Origin: Cellulomonas citrea | Lineage (GTDB): Bacteria; Actinomycetota; Actinomycetes; Actinomycetales; Cellulomonadaceae | NCBI RefSeq assembly: GCF_009829685.1 | Contig: NZ_VWSD01000004.1 | Span: 1-64,000, forward strand | Length of the DNA stretch: 64,000 nucleotides | Direction: 5' to 3' | Part shown: positions 1 to 10,622 of the stretch, in pieces | Layout of the letters: each line of letters opens with the position of its first letter | How positions within the stretch are numbered: the stretch's first letter is position 1 | Made by a program: the position numbers and the translations under genes | The notes under the pieces: generated by a model | Told to the model about the DNA's origin: nothing | Database searches by the model: none | What the model saw: only the letters and a program-made list of their open reading frames with translations

Positions 1-58
1 CGACGCCGAGCCGGGCGAGGGCGGCGACCTGGGCCCGTGCGTCGGGCGACGCGGTCAT
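1..58 (-). CDS. Partial CDS at window edge, unknown function
   Basis: An open frame begins with ATG at 58 and runs off the left edge after 19 codons ([19 protein letters not shown]). Its ATG overlaps the TGA of the upstream amidotransferase gene (ATGA), the same 4-base coupling that joins the other genes of this minus-strand operon. That coupling is the main reason to believe it is real. Too little is visible to name a family. Confidence 0.5.
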   Translation of the reverse strand, partial: MTASPDARAQVAALARLGV

Positions 59-740
59 CCGCGCGCCCGGACCTGCTCCCCGAACAGCCCGAGCGCCGTG
101 GTCGCGGCGGGTGTCAGCCGGGGGAGCACCCGGGCCCCGTCGGCCGCGATCTGCGCGCGCTGCTCGGCATCGACGAGGTCGTCGGGCGTCGACAGCCACA
201 GGTCGAGCATGGGGGCGTCGACCTCGAGGTGGAACTGCAGGCCGAGCGCCGACCCGATCCGGAACGCCTGGACCTGCGTCGTCGGGTTGCTGGCCAGCAG
301 GGTCGCGCCGTCCGGCAGCTCGACCTGGTCGACGTGCCAGTGCAGCACCTCGGGACTGGCGCCGAGCGGTGCGAGCACCGGGTCGTCGCCGACGAGCTCG
401 ATCGGGGCGAACCCGATCTCGGTGCCGGCGCGCCGCAGCAACCGGGCCCCGTGGGCGAGGGCCAGCAGCTGCGCGCCGAGGCACACCCCGAGCGTCGGCA
501 CATCGGCGGCGACGGCCTGGGCGAGCAGCGCCCGCTCGGCGGCCAGGCCGGGGTGGTGCGCGTCGTCGTCGGCGTCGCTGGGCCCGCCCATGACGACCAG
601 ACCCGCGATCTCGTCGACCGCGGGGAGCCGCGGGTGCTGCTCGTCGAGCACCGTGCGGACCCGGTAGGGGTGGTCCAGCGCCGCGGCGACCAGGCCGGGT
701 CCCTCGGTGGGGGCGTGTGTGAGGACGAGGACGGGGCGGC

Positions 741-744
<4 letters not shown>
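55..744 (-). CDS. Type 1 glutamine amidotransferase (class I GATase domain)
   Basis: This 229-residue cytoplasmic protein is a stand-alone class I glutamine amidotransferase of the GuaA-N/YfeJ type, which releases ammonia from glutamine or performs a related hydrolysis. The nucleophile elbow GVCLGAQ carries the catalytic Cys near residue 88. The His/Glu part of the triad appears in the late motif QFHLEVD, preceded by LHWHVDQ. No synthetase domain is attached, so the acceptor is unknown. It is the third gene of an operon after guaB1 and rraA. Its ATG overlaps the rraA stop (ATGA) and its own stop overlaps the next start. The purine gene upstream suggests, but does not prove, a nucleotide-related role. 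Confidence 0.88.
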
Positions 745-2812
<2,068 letters not shown>

Positions 2813-2813
2813 C

Positions 2814-2819
2814 TACCCT
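2814..2819 (+). promoter_or_regulatory. -10 element of the DUF4126 gene (TACCCT), leaderless promoter
   Basis: TACCCT is followed by 6 nt and then the ATG at 2826, with no ribosome binding site. This is the same geometry seen at many other starts in this window. Confidence 0.5.
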
Positions 2820-2825
2820 CACGCC

Positions 2826-3428
2826 ATGGTGGCGCTCACGGGTCTCGGCCTGTCCGCAGCGGCGGGGCTCAACGCCTACATCCCGTTCCTGGTGATGGCC
2901 CTGCTCGCACGGTTCACGACGGTGGTGGTGCTGCCTCCCGGCTTCGAGTGGATGACGAGCTGGTGGGCGCTCGGCATCGGCGCGCTGCTGCTGGCCTCCG
3001 ACGTGCTGCTGGACAAGATCCCCGCGGTCGACTCGCTCAACGACGCCGTCCAGACGGTGCTGCGACCGGCGACGGGCGGGCTCGTGTTCGCAGCCAGCCA
3101 GGCCGCGGCCCAGCTCGAGCACTCCACGTGGATGGGGGAGCACCCGTGGGTCGGTGTGCTGGCCGGTGTCGTGGTCGCCGCACTCGTGCACTCGGTGAAG
3201 GCAACGGCGCGACCGGTGGTCAACGTGGCCACCGGGGGCCTGGGCGGCCCGGTCGTCAGCGCGGCCGAGGACGGCGTGAGCCTGGGCGTGTCGGTCGTCG
3301 CCGTGCTGGTCCCGGTGCTCGTCGTGCTCGTCATGGTGGCGATGGTCGCGGCGGGTGTCTGGGTGCTGCGCCGGCGGGCCGCTCGACGGCGGGCGGCGCA
3401 GCAGCCACCGCAGGGGACCAGCTCCTGA
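2826..3428 (+). CDS. DUF4126 family membrane protein
   Basis: A 200-residue integral membrane protein with about four to five hydrophobic segments. It opens with LTGLGLSAAAGLNAYIPFL, typical of DUF4126. A cytosolic loop contains DVLLDKIPAVDSLNDAVQT, and the Arg-rich tail RRRAARRRAAQQ follows the last helix, which suggests a cytoplasmic C-terminus. No function is established for the family. It is transcribed away from guaB1 and precedes dxs by 135 bp, so co-transcription with dxs is possible but not required. The start at 2826 follows a -10-like TACCCT by 6 nt. Confidence 0.85.
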   Translation: MVALTGLGLSAAAGLNAYIPFLVMALLARFTTVVVLPPGFEWMTSWWALGIGALLLASDVLLDKIPAVDSLNDAVQTVLRPATGGLVFAASQAAAQLEHSTWMGEHPWVGVLAGVVVAALVHSVKATARPVVNVATGGLGGPVVSAAEDGVSLGVSVVAVLVPVLVVLVMVAMVAAGVWVLRRRAARRRAAQQPPQGTSS

Positions 3429-3503
3429 CGGGGACGGTGCCGACGCGGTGCTGCCCGGTTCGACCGGACCGGACGGCCTGCGCCGTCTAGAGTGGGACGA
3501 CCC

Positions 3504-3519
3504 GGGACGCTTCGGTCCC
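3504..3519. promoter_or_regulatory. Inverted repeat GGGAC-N6-GTCCC upstream of dxs
   Basis: GGGACGCTTCGGTCCC lies 45 bp before the dxs start and just after a TAGAGT -10-like hexamer (3488-3493), so it would fall in the 5' leader or at the transcription start. The 5-bp arms are perfect. The spacing (N6) differs from the DosR-like N4 boxes near 5.46 kb. It could be an operator or a small hairpin. Confidence 0.3.
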
Positions 3520-3563
3520 GTGACCCGTACGGCGCGGGTGCCGTACGTGGAGGAGGGACGGGC

Positions 3564-5444
3564 GTGGGACTGCTCGAGGGCATCCGTTCGCCGGCGGACG
3601 TGCAACGGCTGTCGGGCCGGCAGGTGGGACGTCTGGCGGACGAGATCCGCGCGTTCCTGGTCGACCAGGTCTCGCGCACGGGCGGGCACCTGGGCCCGAA
3701 CCTCGGCGTCGTCGAGCTGACGATCGCGCTGCACCGCGTCTTCAGCTCACCGCGCGACACCTTCGTGTTCGACACCGGGCACCAGTCGTACGTGCACAAG
3801 CTGCTCACCGGGCGCACCGACTTCTCGGGCCTGCGCAAGCGGGGCGGGCTGTCCGGCTACCCCTCTCGTGCCGAGTCCGAGCACGACGTGGTGGAGAACT
3901 CGCACGCCTCGACGGCGCTGTCCTGGGCGGACGGCATCGCCCGAGCGAACGCGATCACCGGGCAGGACGACCGTTCGGTCGTCGCGGTCATCGGTGACGG
4001 GGCGCTCACCGGCGGGATGGCGTGGGAGGCCCTCAACAACATCGCCGACGGCGACGACCGGGGCATCGTCATCGTGGTCAACGACAACGGGCGCTCGTAC
4101 GCGCCGACCATCGGCGGCCTGGCCCGGCACCTGGACGCGTTGCGCACCGCCCGCGGGTACGAGTCGATGCTCGAGTGGGGCAAGTCGACCCTGCGCCGCT
4201 CGGGCCCACCCGGACGGTTCGCCTACGACGCGCTGCACGGGCTGAAGAAGGGCATCAAGGACGTCGTCGCGCCGCAGCAGGGCATGTTCGAGGACCTCGG
4301 GCTGAAGTACATGGGTCCGGTCGACGGGCACGACGAGCCCGCGGTCGAGCGGGCGCTGCGGCTGGCCAAGGCGTACGGCGGGCCGGTGATCGTGCACGTC
4401 ATCACCCGCAAGGGGAAGGGCTACTCACCCGCCGAGCAGGACAGCGCCGACCGGTTCCACGCCGTGGTGCCGATCCACCCGGAGACCGGGCTGCCGCTCG
4501 CACCCTCGCGCTTCGGCTGGACCGCCGTGTTCGCCGACGAGATCGTGCAGATCGCGCGCCGCCGCCCCGACGTCGTCGCGCTCACCGCGGCCATGCTCCA
4601 GCCGGTCGGGCTGGCGGGGTTCGCGGCCGAGTTCCCCGAGCGCGTCGTCGACGTCGGCATCGCCGAGCAGCACGCTGCGACGGCCGCGGCCGGGATGGCG
4701 TTCGCCGGGCTGCACCCGGTGTTCGCGGTCTACGCGACGTTCCTCAACCGGGCGTTCGACCAGGTCCTCATGGACGTGGCGCTGCACAAGGCCGGGGTGA
4801 CCTTCGTGCTCGACCGTGCCGGGCTCACCGGTGACGACGGCGCGAGCCACAACGGGATGTGGGACCTCGCGCTGCTGTCCCTGGTGCCAGGTCTGCGGCT
4901 GGCCGCCCCGCGCGACGAGCGGACGTTGCGCGCGGCGCTGCGCACGGCGGTCGACGTCGACGACGCCCCGACCGTGGTCCGCTACCCGAAGGGCGCCCTC
5001 GGCCCGGAGCTGCCCGCCGTCGACGAGCTCGACGGGGTGGACGTGCTGGCACGGCACGAGGGCCGGGCCGACGAGCCCCGGGTGCTCGTGGTCGGCATCG
5101 GCTCGATGGCGGCGACCGCGCTCGGCGTCGGCGAGCTGCTGGCCGCGCACGGTCTCGGGGTGGAGGTCGTCGACCCGTGCTGGGCCCTGCCGCTGCCCAG
5201 TGCGCTGGTCAAGCTGGTGGGTGAGCGCGACTACGTGGTGACGATCGAGGACGGCCTGGTCGAGGGCGGGATCGGGACGTTGGTCGGTGCGGTCGGGGCC
5301 CGCACGGGCACCCGGGTGCAGTCGTTCGGGGTGCCCCGACGGTTCCTCGACCACGCCAGCCGGGACCAGCTCGTGGCCGAGCTGCACCTGGGCCCGCACG
5401 AGATCGCAGGCCAGGTGCTGGCGGGGCTCGCCGACACCGACTGA
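3564..5444 (+). CDS. dxs: 1-deoxy-D-xylulose-5-phosphate synthase
   Basis: A 626-residue thiamine-diphosphate enzyme that condenses pyruvate and glyceraldehyde 3-phosphate to DXP, the first step of the MEP isoprenoid pathway. The TPP/Mg motif GDGALTGG...VVNDNGRS sits at about residues 144-175. The start domain has [16 protein letters not shown], and the transketolase-like part has the catalytic-Glu region [11 protein letters not shown] and [16 protein letters not shown]. Length matches the family (620-640). I chose GTG at 3564 because AGGAGG at 3551-3556 is well spaced and the protein then begins MGLLEGI, like other Dxs. A longer frame upstream carries no similarity. Confidence 0.96.
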   Translation: MGLLEGIRSPADVQRLSGRQVGRLADEIRAFLVDQVSRTGGHLGPNLGVVELTIALHRVFSSPRDTFVFDTGHQSYVHKLLTGRTDFSGLRKRGGLSGYPSRAESEHDVVENSHASTALSWADGIARANAITGQDDRSVVAVIGDGALTGGMAWEALNNIADGDDRGIVIVVNDNGRSYAPTIGGLARHLDALRTARGYESMLEWGKSTLRRSGPPGRFAYDALHGLKKGIKDVVAPQQGMFEDLGLKYMGPVDGHDEPAVERALRLAKAYGGPVIVHVITRKGKGYSPAEQDSADRFHAVVPIHPETGLPLAPSRFGWTAVFADEIVQIARRRPDVVALTAAMLQPVGLAGFAAEFPERVVDVGIAEQHAATAAAGMAFAGLHPVFAVYATFLNRAFDQVLMDVALHKAGVTFVLDRAGLTGDDGASHNGMWDLALLSLVPGLRLAAPRDERTLRAALRTAVDVDDAPTVVRYPKGALGPELPAVDELDGVDVLARHEGRADEPRVLVVGIGSMAATALGVGELLAAHGLGVEVVDPCWALPLPSALVKLVGERDYVVTIEDGLVEGGIGTLVGAVGARTGTRVQSFGVPRRFLDHASRDQLVAELHLGPHEIAGQVLAGLADTD

Positions 5445-5455
5445 GCCGACCAGTC

Positions 5456-5489
5456 GGGCCTTTGGTCCCGCGCGCGGGCCCAACGTCCC
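5456..5489 (+). promoter_or_regulatory. Two tandem DosR/DevR-like boxes upstream of the PFL-like gene
   Basis: GGGCCTTTGGTCCC (5456-5469) and GGGCCCAACGTCCC (5476-5489) resemble the mycobacterial DosR box GGGACT-WW-AGTCCC. Their centres are 20 bp apart, two helical turns. A TAGGGT -10 at 5513-5518 predicts a transcription start near 5523-5525, which puts the proximal box centre at about -41 to -42.5, as expected for an activator overlapping -35. The first box also overlaps an imperfect 22-bp palindrome (5462-5483). The match is by eye, and the regulator is not in this window. Confidence 0.5.
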
Positions 5490-5512
5490 GGTCGTGCGAG
5501 CCGCCCGCTCCG

Positions 5513-5518
5513 TAGGGT
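5513..5518 (+). promoter_or_regulatory. -10 element (TAGGGT) of the PFL-like gene
   Basis: TAGGGT lies 27 bp before the ATG at 5546, leaving a short leader of about 21-23 nt with a CTGGAG Shine-Dalgarno-like sequence. No good -35 is seen. The DosR-like boxes occupy that position. Confidence 0.4.
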
Positions 5519-5545
5519 CGAGACGGACCCCGACCTGGAGCTGCG

Positions 5546-7423
5546 ATGAGCATCGACCTCACAGGGACGGCCGTCGCCGCCGCCTGGGCCGGCTTCGCCG
5601 CCGGCCCGTGGCAGGAACAGATCGACGTGCGCGACTTCGTGCTGCGCAACGTCGCGCCATCGTCATGCCGCGACGTGCCCCTCGCAGGGCCCTCCACCCG
5701 GGTCGCAGCCCTCGTGCAGCGCACCTCGGGTGAGGTCGGCGACTGGGTGGCCGAGCTCATCGTCGGGCTGCCCGCACAGGTCTGGCGCACGCTCGGCTCG
5801 CACAGCGCCTTGTCGCAGGAGTTCGACGACATCGCGCCGCAGGTGGTCCGCGCGGCCCGTGCGGCGCACCTGGTCGACGGGCCGGCCGACGGGGGCGGGC
5901 GGGTGCTCGGGGACGTGCGTCGGGTCGCCCTGTACGGCGTGGGGACACTGGCCGCGGCGAAGCGGGCCGAGCGCAACGACCTGGACCTGGTGGCCAGCAC
6001 CGAGCAGGTGGTGCGGCAGCGGGCCGACCTCGCCGAGCAGCTCATCGGGCTGACGCGGCTGGCCGAGCTCGGTGACCTCGCCGGGGTGGACCTCACCCAG
6101 CCGGCCAGGACGGCACGGGAGGCCGCGCAGTGGATGCTGCTCGCCTACCTCGCCGGGATGGTGGAGCACCAGACGGCCGAGACGGCCTGGGGCCGCAACG
6201 CGGCGTTCCTCGACGTCTACATCCAGCGGGACCTGGTCAGCGGCACGCTCACCCCGGCCAGCGCGCAGGAGATCTGCGACGACCTCGTGCTCGTGCTCGG
6301 CATGGTCGGGCGGCTGCGCGCGTGCCGGCCGGTGGTGCTCACGCTGGGCGGGACCGCCGAGGACGGGCGGCACCTGGTGACCGACACCTCGATGCGGTTC
6401 CTCCAGGCGTTCCGCAACGTGGCGGACGGTCCGCTGCCGGCCCTTGCCGTGCTGTGGTCCGCGCGGCTGCCCGAACCGTTCCGGCGGGGCTGCGCCCGGG
6501 CGAGCCTGGACGGCGTGCGGGTCACGTACGTCTCGGACGACCTGGTGCGCGCCTCGTGGGGGGACGACGCGGCGATCGTCGGCAACGCCTCGACGGCCGT
6601 CCGGGTGGGCCGGCAGGTGACCTACGGCGGGGTGCGGGTCAACCTCGCCAAGGCGTTGCTCTACGCGATCAACGGTGGGCGGGACGAGCTGACCGGGCGG
6701 CAGGTGGGGCCGGTGGCCTCGGCGGTCACCGGTGACCTGCTCGAGTTCGACGACGTGGTGCCGCGACTGCGGGCGACGCTGGACTGGCTCGCCGGAGTGG
6801 CGGTCGACGCGCTGGTCTGCGCGCACGCCACCCGCGACCGGTACGGCTACGAGCGGGTCGCGATGGGGCTGTCCGATGCGATCGTGCTGCGCTCGCTCGT
6901 GTGCGAGGTCGCGGGGGTGGCGATCGCGGCGGACGGGCTCGCCGCGATCCGGCACGCCAGGGTGCGGCCGGTGCGCTCCACCGACGGTCTGGTGGTCGAC
7001 GTCGAGGTCGAGGGTGTCGTGCCGCGTTTCGGCACGGACGACGACCGGGCCGACGACCTCGCGGTGTGGCTGCTGCGGACGTTCATGACGGCGTTGCGCG
7101 GCCGCCAGACCTATCGCGGGGCGATCCACGCCCAGGGCCTGGTGCGTCCGGCGGCGCAGGACGGGACCGCGACCGGTGCGACCCCGGACGGCCGGCCGGC
7201 CCAGGCGCCGCTGTTCGCCTGGACGGGCACCCCGGACGAGCTGGTGGCCTCGGTGGCGAAGATGCCGTACCCCGAGGCGCAGGCGGGGCTCGCGTGCCCC
7301 TACCCGGTGCACGCCGCCGATCTGGGCGAGACCACCGCGGCCCGCGGCGAGCGCCTCGTGGGGCTGGTGGACGCCGCGATCTGCCGGGGCGGGGCGTACG
7401 GACTGCTCGTCATCGTGCGCTGA
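5546..7423 (+). CDS. Pyruvate formate-lyase-like pseudoenzyme (no catalytic Cys pair, no glycyl-radical domain)
   Basis: This 625-residue protein aligns along nearly all of E. coli PflB (about 760 aa). It shares W-GF--G-WQ---DVRDF (residues 14-34), GDVRRVALYG (122-131), FLDVYIQRDL (221-230), NLAKALLYAINGG (366-378), QVGP and NTPDGR-like ATPDGR. R364 matches the substrate-binding Arg435. The catalytic Cys418-Cys419 region reads DDAAIVGNASTAVRVGRQ (G346-N347), with no cysteine between about residues 315 and 420. The chain stops at LVIVR, where PflB continues for roughly 85 more residues that include the RVSGY radical glycine. An insert carrying the Cys/Arg-rich region before GDYRR is also shortened. 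The long, gap-free frame with normal high-GC codon use argues for a maintained protein rather than a recent pseudogene. The intact activase follows 99 bp downstream. It cannot be an active PFL by the known mechanism. A scaffold, decoy or regulator of PflA or of a true PFL is inference. Confidence 0.85.
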   Translation: MSIDLTGTAVAAAWAGFAAGPWQEQIDVRDFVLRNVAPSSCRDVPLAGPSTRVAALVQRTSGEVGDWVAELIVGLPAQVWRTLGSHSALSQEFDDIAPQVVRAARAAHLVDGPADGGGRVLGDVRRVALYGVGTLAAAKRAERNDLDLVASTEQVVRQRADLAEQLIGLTRLAELGDLAGVDLTQPARTAREAAQWMLLAYLAGMVEHQTAETAWGRNAAFLDVYIQRDLVSGTLTPASAQEICDDLVLVLGMVGRLRACRPVVLTLGGTAEDGRHLVTDTSMRFLQAFRNVADGPLPALAVLWSARLPEPFRRGCARASLDGVRVTYVSDDLVRASWGDDAAIVGNASTAVRVGRQVTYGGVRVNLAKALLYAINGGRDELTGRQVGPVASAVTGDLLEFDDVVPRLRATLDWLAGVAVDALVCAHATRDRYGYERVAMGLSDAIVLRSLVCEVAGVAIAADGLAAIRHARVRPVRSTDGLVVDVEVEGVVPRFGTDDDRADDLAVWLLRTFMTALRGRQTYRGAIHAQGLVRPAAQDGTATGATPDGRPAQAPLFAWTGTPDELVASVAKMPYPEAQAGLACPYPVHAADLGETTAARGERLVGLVDAAICRGGAYGLLVIVR

Positions 7424-7473
7424 GGCTCACGGAGGTCGACCGGGACGCGCTGAGGTCCGGTGCGGCGCACCGA

Positions 7474-7487
7474 GGGACGAGAGTCCT
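7474..7487 (+). promoter_or_regulatory. DosR/DevR-like box upstream of pflA
   Basis: GGGACGAGAGTCCT matches the GGGAC-N4-GTCCC palindrome at 9 of 10 fixed positions. If transcription starts at the pflA ATG (7523), as the CAGAAT -10 implies, the box centre is at -42.5. That is the same placement as the proximal box of the preceding gene. Confidence 0.5.
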
Positions 7488-7510
7488 GGGATGAGTGCGG
7501 CGCCGGGTGA

Positions 7511-7516
7511 CAGAAT
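7511..7516 (+). promoter_or_regulatory. -10 element of pflA (CAGAAT), leaderless promoter
   Basis: CAGAAT ends 6 nt before the ATG and there is no Shine-Dalgarno sequence, so pflA is probably read from a leaderless transcript in addition to any read-through from the upstream gene. Confidence 0.45.
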
Positions 7517-7522
7517 CAACCC

Positions 7523-8407
7523 ATGAATCTTCCGGTGGTGCCGGCCCAGGGGGCTCCCGTCGTGGAGCTGGGGCTGCCGATGGTCGCCGGGTCGAGCACG
7601 AGGACGGCCGGTCACGGCACCGCCGGGCTCGTCGAGCACGAGCTGGCGCGGACGGAGCGGTTCGCCGCGCTGCGTGCCGGCGACCTGGGCTCGGTGCACT
7701 CCTGGGAGCTCGTCACGGCCGTGGACGGACCCGGTACCCGGATGACCGTGTTCCTGTCCGGGTGCCCGCTGCAGTGCCTCTACTGCCACAACCCTGACAC
7801 GATGCAGATGCGTCGCGGCACCCCGATCGAGGCCGATGAGCTCATCGGGCGGATGCGCCGCTACCGGGCCGTCTTCCGGTCCACCGGCGGCGGTGTGACG
7901 GTCTCCGGCGGCGAGCCGCTCATGCAGCCGGCCTTCACCGCACGGCTGCTGCGCGGCGCCAAGGAGCTCGGCATCTCCACCGCGCTCGACACCTCGGGCT
8001 TCCTGGGTGCGGCGTGCACCGACGCGATGATCGACGACCTCGACCTCGTGCTGCTCGACATCAAGTCGGGTCTGCCCGACACCTACCGCAAGGTCACCGG
8101 CCGGGACCTGGCGCCGACGCTGGAGTTCGGCCGTCGGCTCACCGAGCACGGCACGCCCATCTGGGTGCGGTTCGTGCTGGTCCCGGGCCTCACCGACGCC
8201 GTGGAGAACGTCGAGGCGGTCGCCGACCACGTCGCCGCGCTGCCGACCGTGACCCGCGTCGAGGTGCTGCCGTTCCACCAGATGGGTCGCGACAAGTGGG
8301 CCGACCTGGGGATGCGCTACGAGCTGGCGGACACCCGCCCGCCGAGCCACGAGCTCGTCGACCGGGTCCGCGGCCAGTTCCGGGCCCGGGGCATCACGAC
8401 CTTCTGA
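7523..8407 (+). CDS. pflA: Pyruvate formate-lyase activating enzyme (radical SAM)
   Basis: A 294-residue radical-SAM glycyl-radical-enzyme activase. It has the cluster motif CPLQCLYC (C81, C85, C88; CxxxCxxC), followed by HNPDTM, the SAM-binding GGVTVSGGEPL, and the conserved DTSGFLG, LLDIKSG, WVRFVLVPGLTD and EVLPFHQMGRDKW. All elements needed to make a glycyl radical look intact. It is about 48 residues longer at the N-terminus than E. coli PflA. The extra segment is low-complexity, and a start at an internal Met is possible. Its adjacent partner lacks the radical glycine, so its substrate must be another glycyl-radical enzyme or a free-standing GrcA-like protein elsewhere in the genome. 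Confidence 0.93.
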   Translation: MNLPVVPAQGAPVVELGLPMVAGSSTRTAGHGTAGLVEHELARTERFAALRAGDLGSVHSWELVTAVDGPGTRMTVFLSGCPLQCLYCHNPDTMQMRRGTPIEADELIGRMRRYRAVFRSTGGGVTVSGGEPLMQPAFTARLLRGAKELGISTALDTSGFLGAACTDAMIDDLDLVLLDIKSGLPDTYRKVTGRDLAPTLEFGRRLTEHGTPIWVRFVLVPGLTDAVENVEAVADHVAALPTVTRVEVLPFHQMGRDKWADLGMRYELADTRPPSHELVDRVRGQFRARGITTF

Positions 8408-8413
8408 GCACCG

Positions 8414-8445
8414 GCCCGACGGCCCGAGCTCTCGGACCGTCGGGC
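8414..8445 (+). terminator. Terminator hairpin after pflA
   Basis: Perfect 9-bp arms GCCCGACGG / CCGTCGGGC (8414-8422, 8437-8445) enclose a smaller CCGAG/CTCGG stem. There is no T tract, as is usual in high-GC actinobacteria. Confidence 0.55.
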
Positions 8446-8504
8446 GCCTGAACCTGTCGGCGGCTCCTCAGGGAGCGGCTCGGTGGCTCAGCGGGTCCGG
8501 TGGC

Positions 8505-10622
8505 TCAGCCCACCGCGGCGACCTCGGGGACGTCGGCCACGCCCGGTTCCAGCAGCCGGTGACCCAGGACGCGGGTCGACCAGCCCGTGCGGTCCAGATA
8601 GGGGCAGATGCCGCCGAGGTGGAAGCCCCAGCCCGCGCCCAGGATCATGCACAGGTCGATCTGGCGGGGGTCGCTCACCACGCCCTCGGCGAGCATCCGT
8701 CCGATCTCGGTGGACAGGGCCGCGAGCACGGCGTCGCGGACGCCGGCCTCGTCCAGCGGGACCTGCTCGCCCGTGCGGTGCGCGGCGAACACGGCTGCGA
8801 CGGCCGGGTCGACCCGGCGCGGCAGGCCCTTGCCACGGGCCGGCAGCACGATCGGCACCCGGTCGGCCACCACGGTGGTGAGCCCGGCGGACACCGGGAA
8901 ACGCGGGCCGAGCTCGTCGTGCAGCGACTGCAGCACGTGCAGGCCGACGGCGGGGCCCACCAGGTCGAGCAGCTCGAACGGGGGCATGGGCAGGCCGAGC
9001 GGGTCGAGCGCCCGGTCGGCCACCTCGATGTCGGTGCCGTGGTCCACCGCATCGACCACGACGCCGAGCAGCAGCACGAGCAGCCGGTTGACGACGAACC
9101 CGGGGTGGTCGGTCACGAGGACGGCGGTCTTGCGCAGGCGTGCGACCACCTCGAAGGCCGTCGCGAGCGTCTCGGGCGAGGTCGCCTCGGCCTGCACCAC
9201 CTCGACGAGCGGCATCGCGGCCACAGGGTTGAAGAAGTGCAGTCCCACGACGCGTTCGGGGTGCGAGAGGTGCGCCGCCATCGCCGTGACGGACAGCGCG
9301 GAGGTGTTGGTCGCCAGGACGGCGCTCGGCGACACCACCTGTTCCAGCTCGGCGAACACCCGCTTCTTGACGTCGAGCAGCTCGGTGACGGCCTCGACCA
9401 CGAGGTCGCACCCGGCGAACACGGACAGCTCGGTGCTGCCGGTCACCTGCCCGAGGAGCCGCTGGGCCGCGTCCGGGGTCAGCCGGCCGCGCTCGACCTG
9501 GGCCTCGACCTGCCGTCGCACGGCCGCCAGGCCCGCGGCGACGCGGTCGGCGTCCAGGTCCCGGATCACGACGGGGACGGCGAGCCGCTGGGCGAGGAGC
9601 ACCGCGATCTGGGCCGCCATCAGCCCGGCGCCGACCACACCGGCGCGGGTGACCGGGGTGGCGAGCGACCGGTCTGGCGCACCGACGGGTCGCTTCGCGC
9701 TCCCGACCAGGGAGAACGCATAGACGCTTGCCCGCATCTCATCGGACATGATCAGGTCGGCGAGCGCCTCGTCCTCGGCGGCGAACGCCTCGTCGCGGCT
9801 CGCGGTGCGGGCGGCTGCGACGAGGTCGAGCGCACGGGCCGGTGCGGGTCGCGACCCGTGCACGACCTCCTCGAGCCGGGCGCGGGCGGCCGCGGTGGCG
9901 GCGTCCCAGGTGGCCTGGTCGTCGAGCGGACGGCGGGGGACCTCGACCTGGCCCCGCACCACAGCAGCGGCCCACCGGATCGACTGCTCGAGGAAGTCGG
10001 CCGGGTCGAGCACGACGTCGACCAGACCGATCTGGGCCGCCTGGGCCGCTGTGAACGGCTTGTTCGCGGCGGGCCGGGTGAGGATGACGTCGAGCGCGGC
10101 GACCACGCCGACGAGGCGAGGCACCCGGTAGGCACCGCCCCAGCCGGGCACGAGGCCGAGGCTCGTCTCGGGCAGGCCCAGGGCGCGCACGTCGGCCGCG
10201 GCCGTGCGGTACCCGGCTGCCAGCGCGAGCTCGAACCCGCCGCCCAGGGCGACCCCGTTGACGAACGCGAAGGTCGGCACGGGAAGGTCCGTGAGCAGGT
10301 TGAACACGCGGTGCCCGGCCTGGGCGAGGGCGAGGGCGCTGTCGCGGTCGGCGGCGGTGGTGACCTGCTTGAGATCGGCCCCGGCCGCGAAGACGTACGG
10401 CTTGCCGGTGACGGCGACCGCGGCGACACCGCCTGCGGCCACCCGTTCGCCGACGGCGCGCAGGGTGGTCTCCAGCTCGGCGAGCCCGGCGGGTCCGAAC
10501 GTCGTGGGCCGGGTGTGGTCGAACCCGTTGTCCAGGGTGACGAGCACCATCGTCCCGGCGCCGTCGGGCAGCTGGACGTCGCGGGCGAACGCGTGCGTGA
10601 CGAGCTCGGTGTAGGTGCTCAC
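8505..10622 (-). CDS. fadB: Fatty-acid oxidation multifunctional protein: enoyl-CoA hydratase / 3-hydroxyacyl-CoA dehydrogenase
   Basis: A 705-residue two-part enzyme. Residues 1-190 are a crotonase fold with GADLKQV and the oxyanion segment VNGVALGGGFELALAAGYR, plus ETSLGLVPGWGG. From about residue 325 comes a 3-hydroxyacyl-CoA dehydrogenase with the NAD-binding GVVGAGLMAAQIAVLL (the usual third Gly is Ala), LATNTSALS and the active-site LHFFNPVAAMPLVEVV. It hydrates 2-enoyl-CoA and oxidises the 3-hydroxyacyl-CoA in beta-oxidation. The GTG start at 10622 overlaps the thiolase stop (GTGA), so the two are translationally coupled and probably form a trifunctional complex. Confidence 0.93.
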   Translation of the reverse strand: MSTYTELVTHAFARDVQLPDGAGTMVLVTLDNGFDHTRPTTFGPAGLAELETTLRAVGERVAAGGVAAVAVTGKPYVFAAGADLKQVTTAADRDSALALAQAGHRVFNLLTDLPVPTFAFVNGVALGGGFELALAAGYRTAAADVRALGLPETSLGLVPGWGGAYRVPRLVGVVAALDVILTRPAANKPFTAAQAAQIGLVDVVLDPADFLEQSIRWAAAVVRGQVEVPRRPLDDQATWDAATAAARARLEEVVHGSRPAPARALDLVAAARTASRDEAFAAEDEALADLIMSDEMRASVYAFSLVGSAKRPVGAPDRSLATPVTRAGVVGAGLMAAQIAVLLAQRLAVPVVIRDLDADRVAAGLAAVRRQVEAQVERGRLTPDAAQRLLGQVTGSTELSVFAGCDLVVEAVTELLDVKKRVFAELEQVVSPSAVLATNTSALSVTAMAAHLSHPERVVGLHFFNPVAAMPLVEVVQAEATSPETLATAFEVVARLRKTAVLVTDHPGFVVNRLLVLLLGVVVDAVDHGTDIEVADRALDPLGLPMPPFELLDLVGPAVGLHVLQSLHDELGPRFPVSAGLTTVVADRVPIVLPARGKGLPRRVDPAVAAVFAAHRTGEQVPLDEAGVRDAVLAALSTEIGRMLAEGVVSDPRQIDLCMILGAGWGFHLGGICPYLDRTGWSTRVLGHRLLEPGVADVPEVAAVG

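Noticed and set aside
7424-7494. A +1 frame after the PFL-like stop reads ...VDRDALRSG...TRVLG, faintly like the NRE-LLDA...IRVSGY end of PflB
   Set aside because: Only a few positions match and the spacing is wrong. The RVLG part overlaps the DosR-like box, and the frame has its own stop right there. It could be a remnant of the lost domain but is not better than chance.
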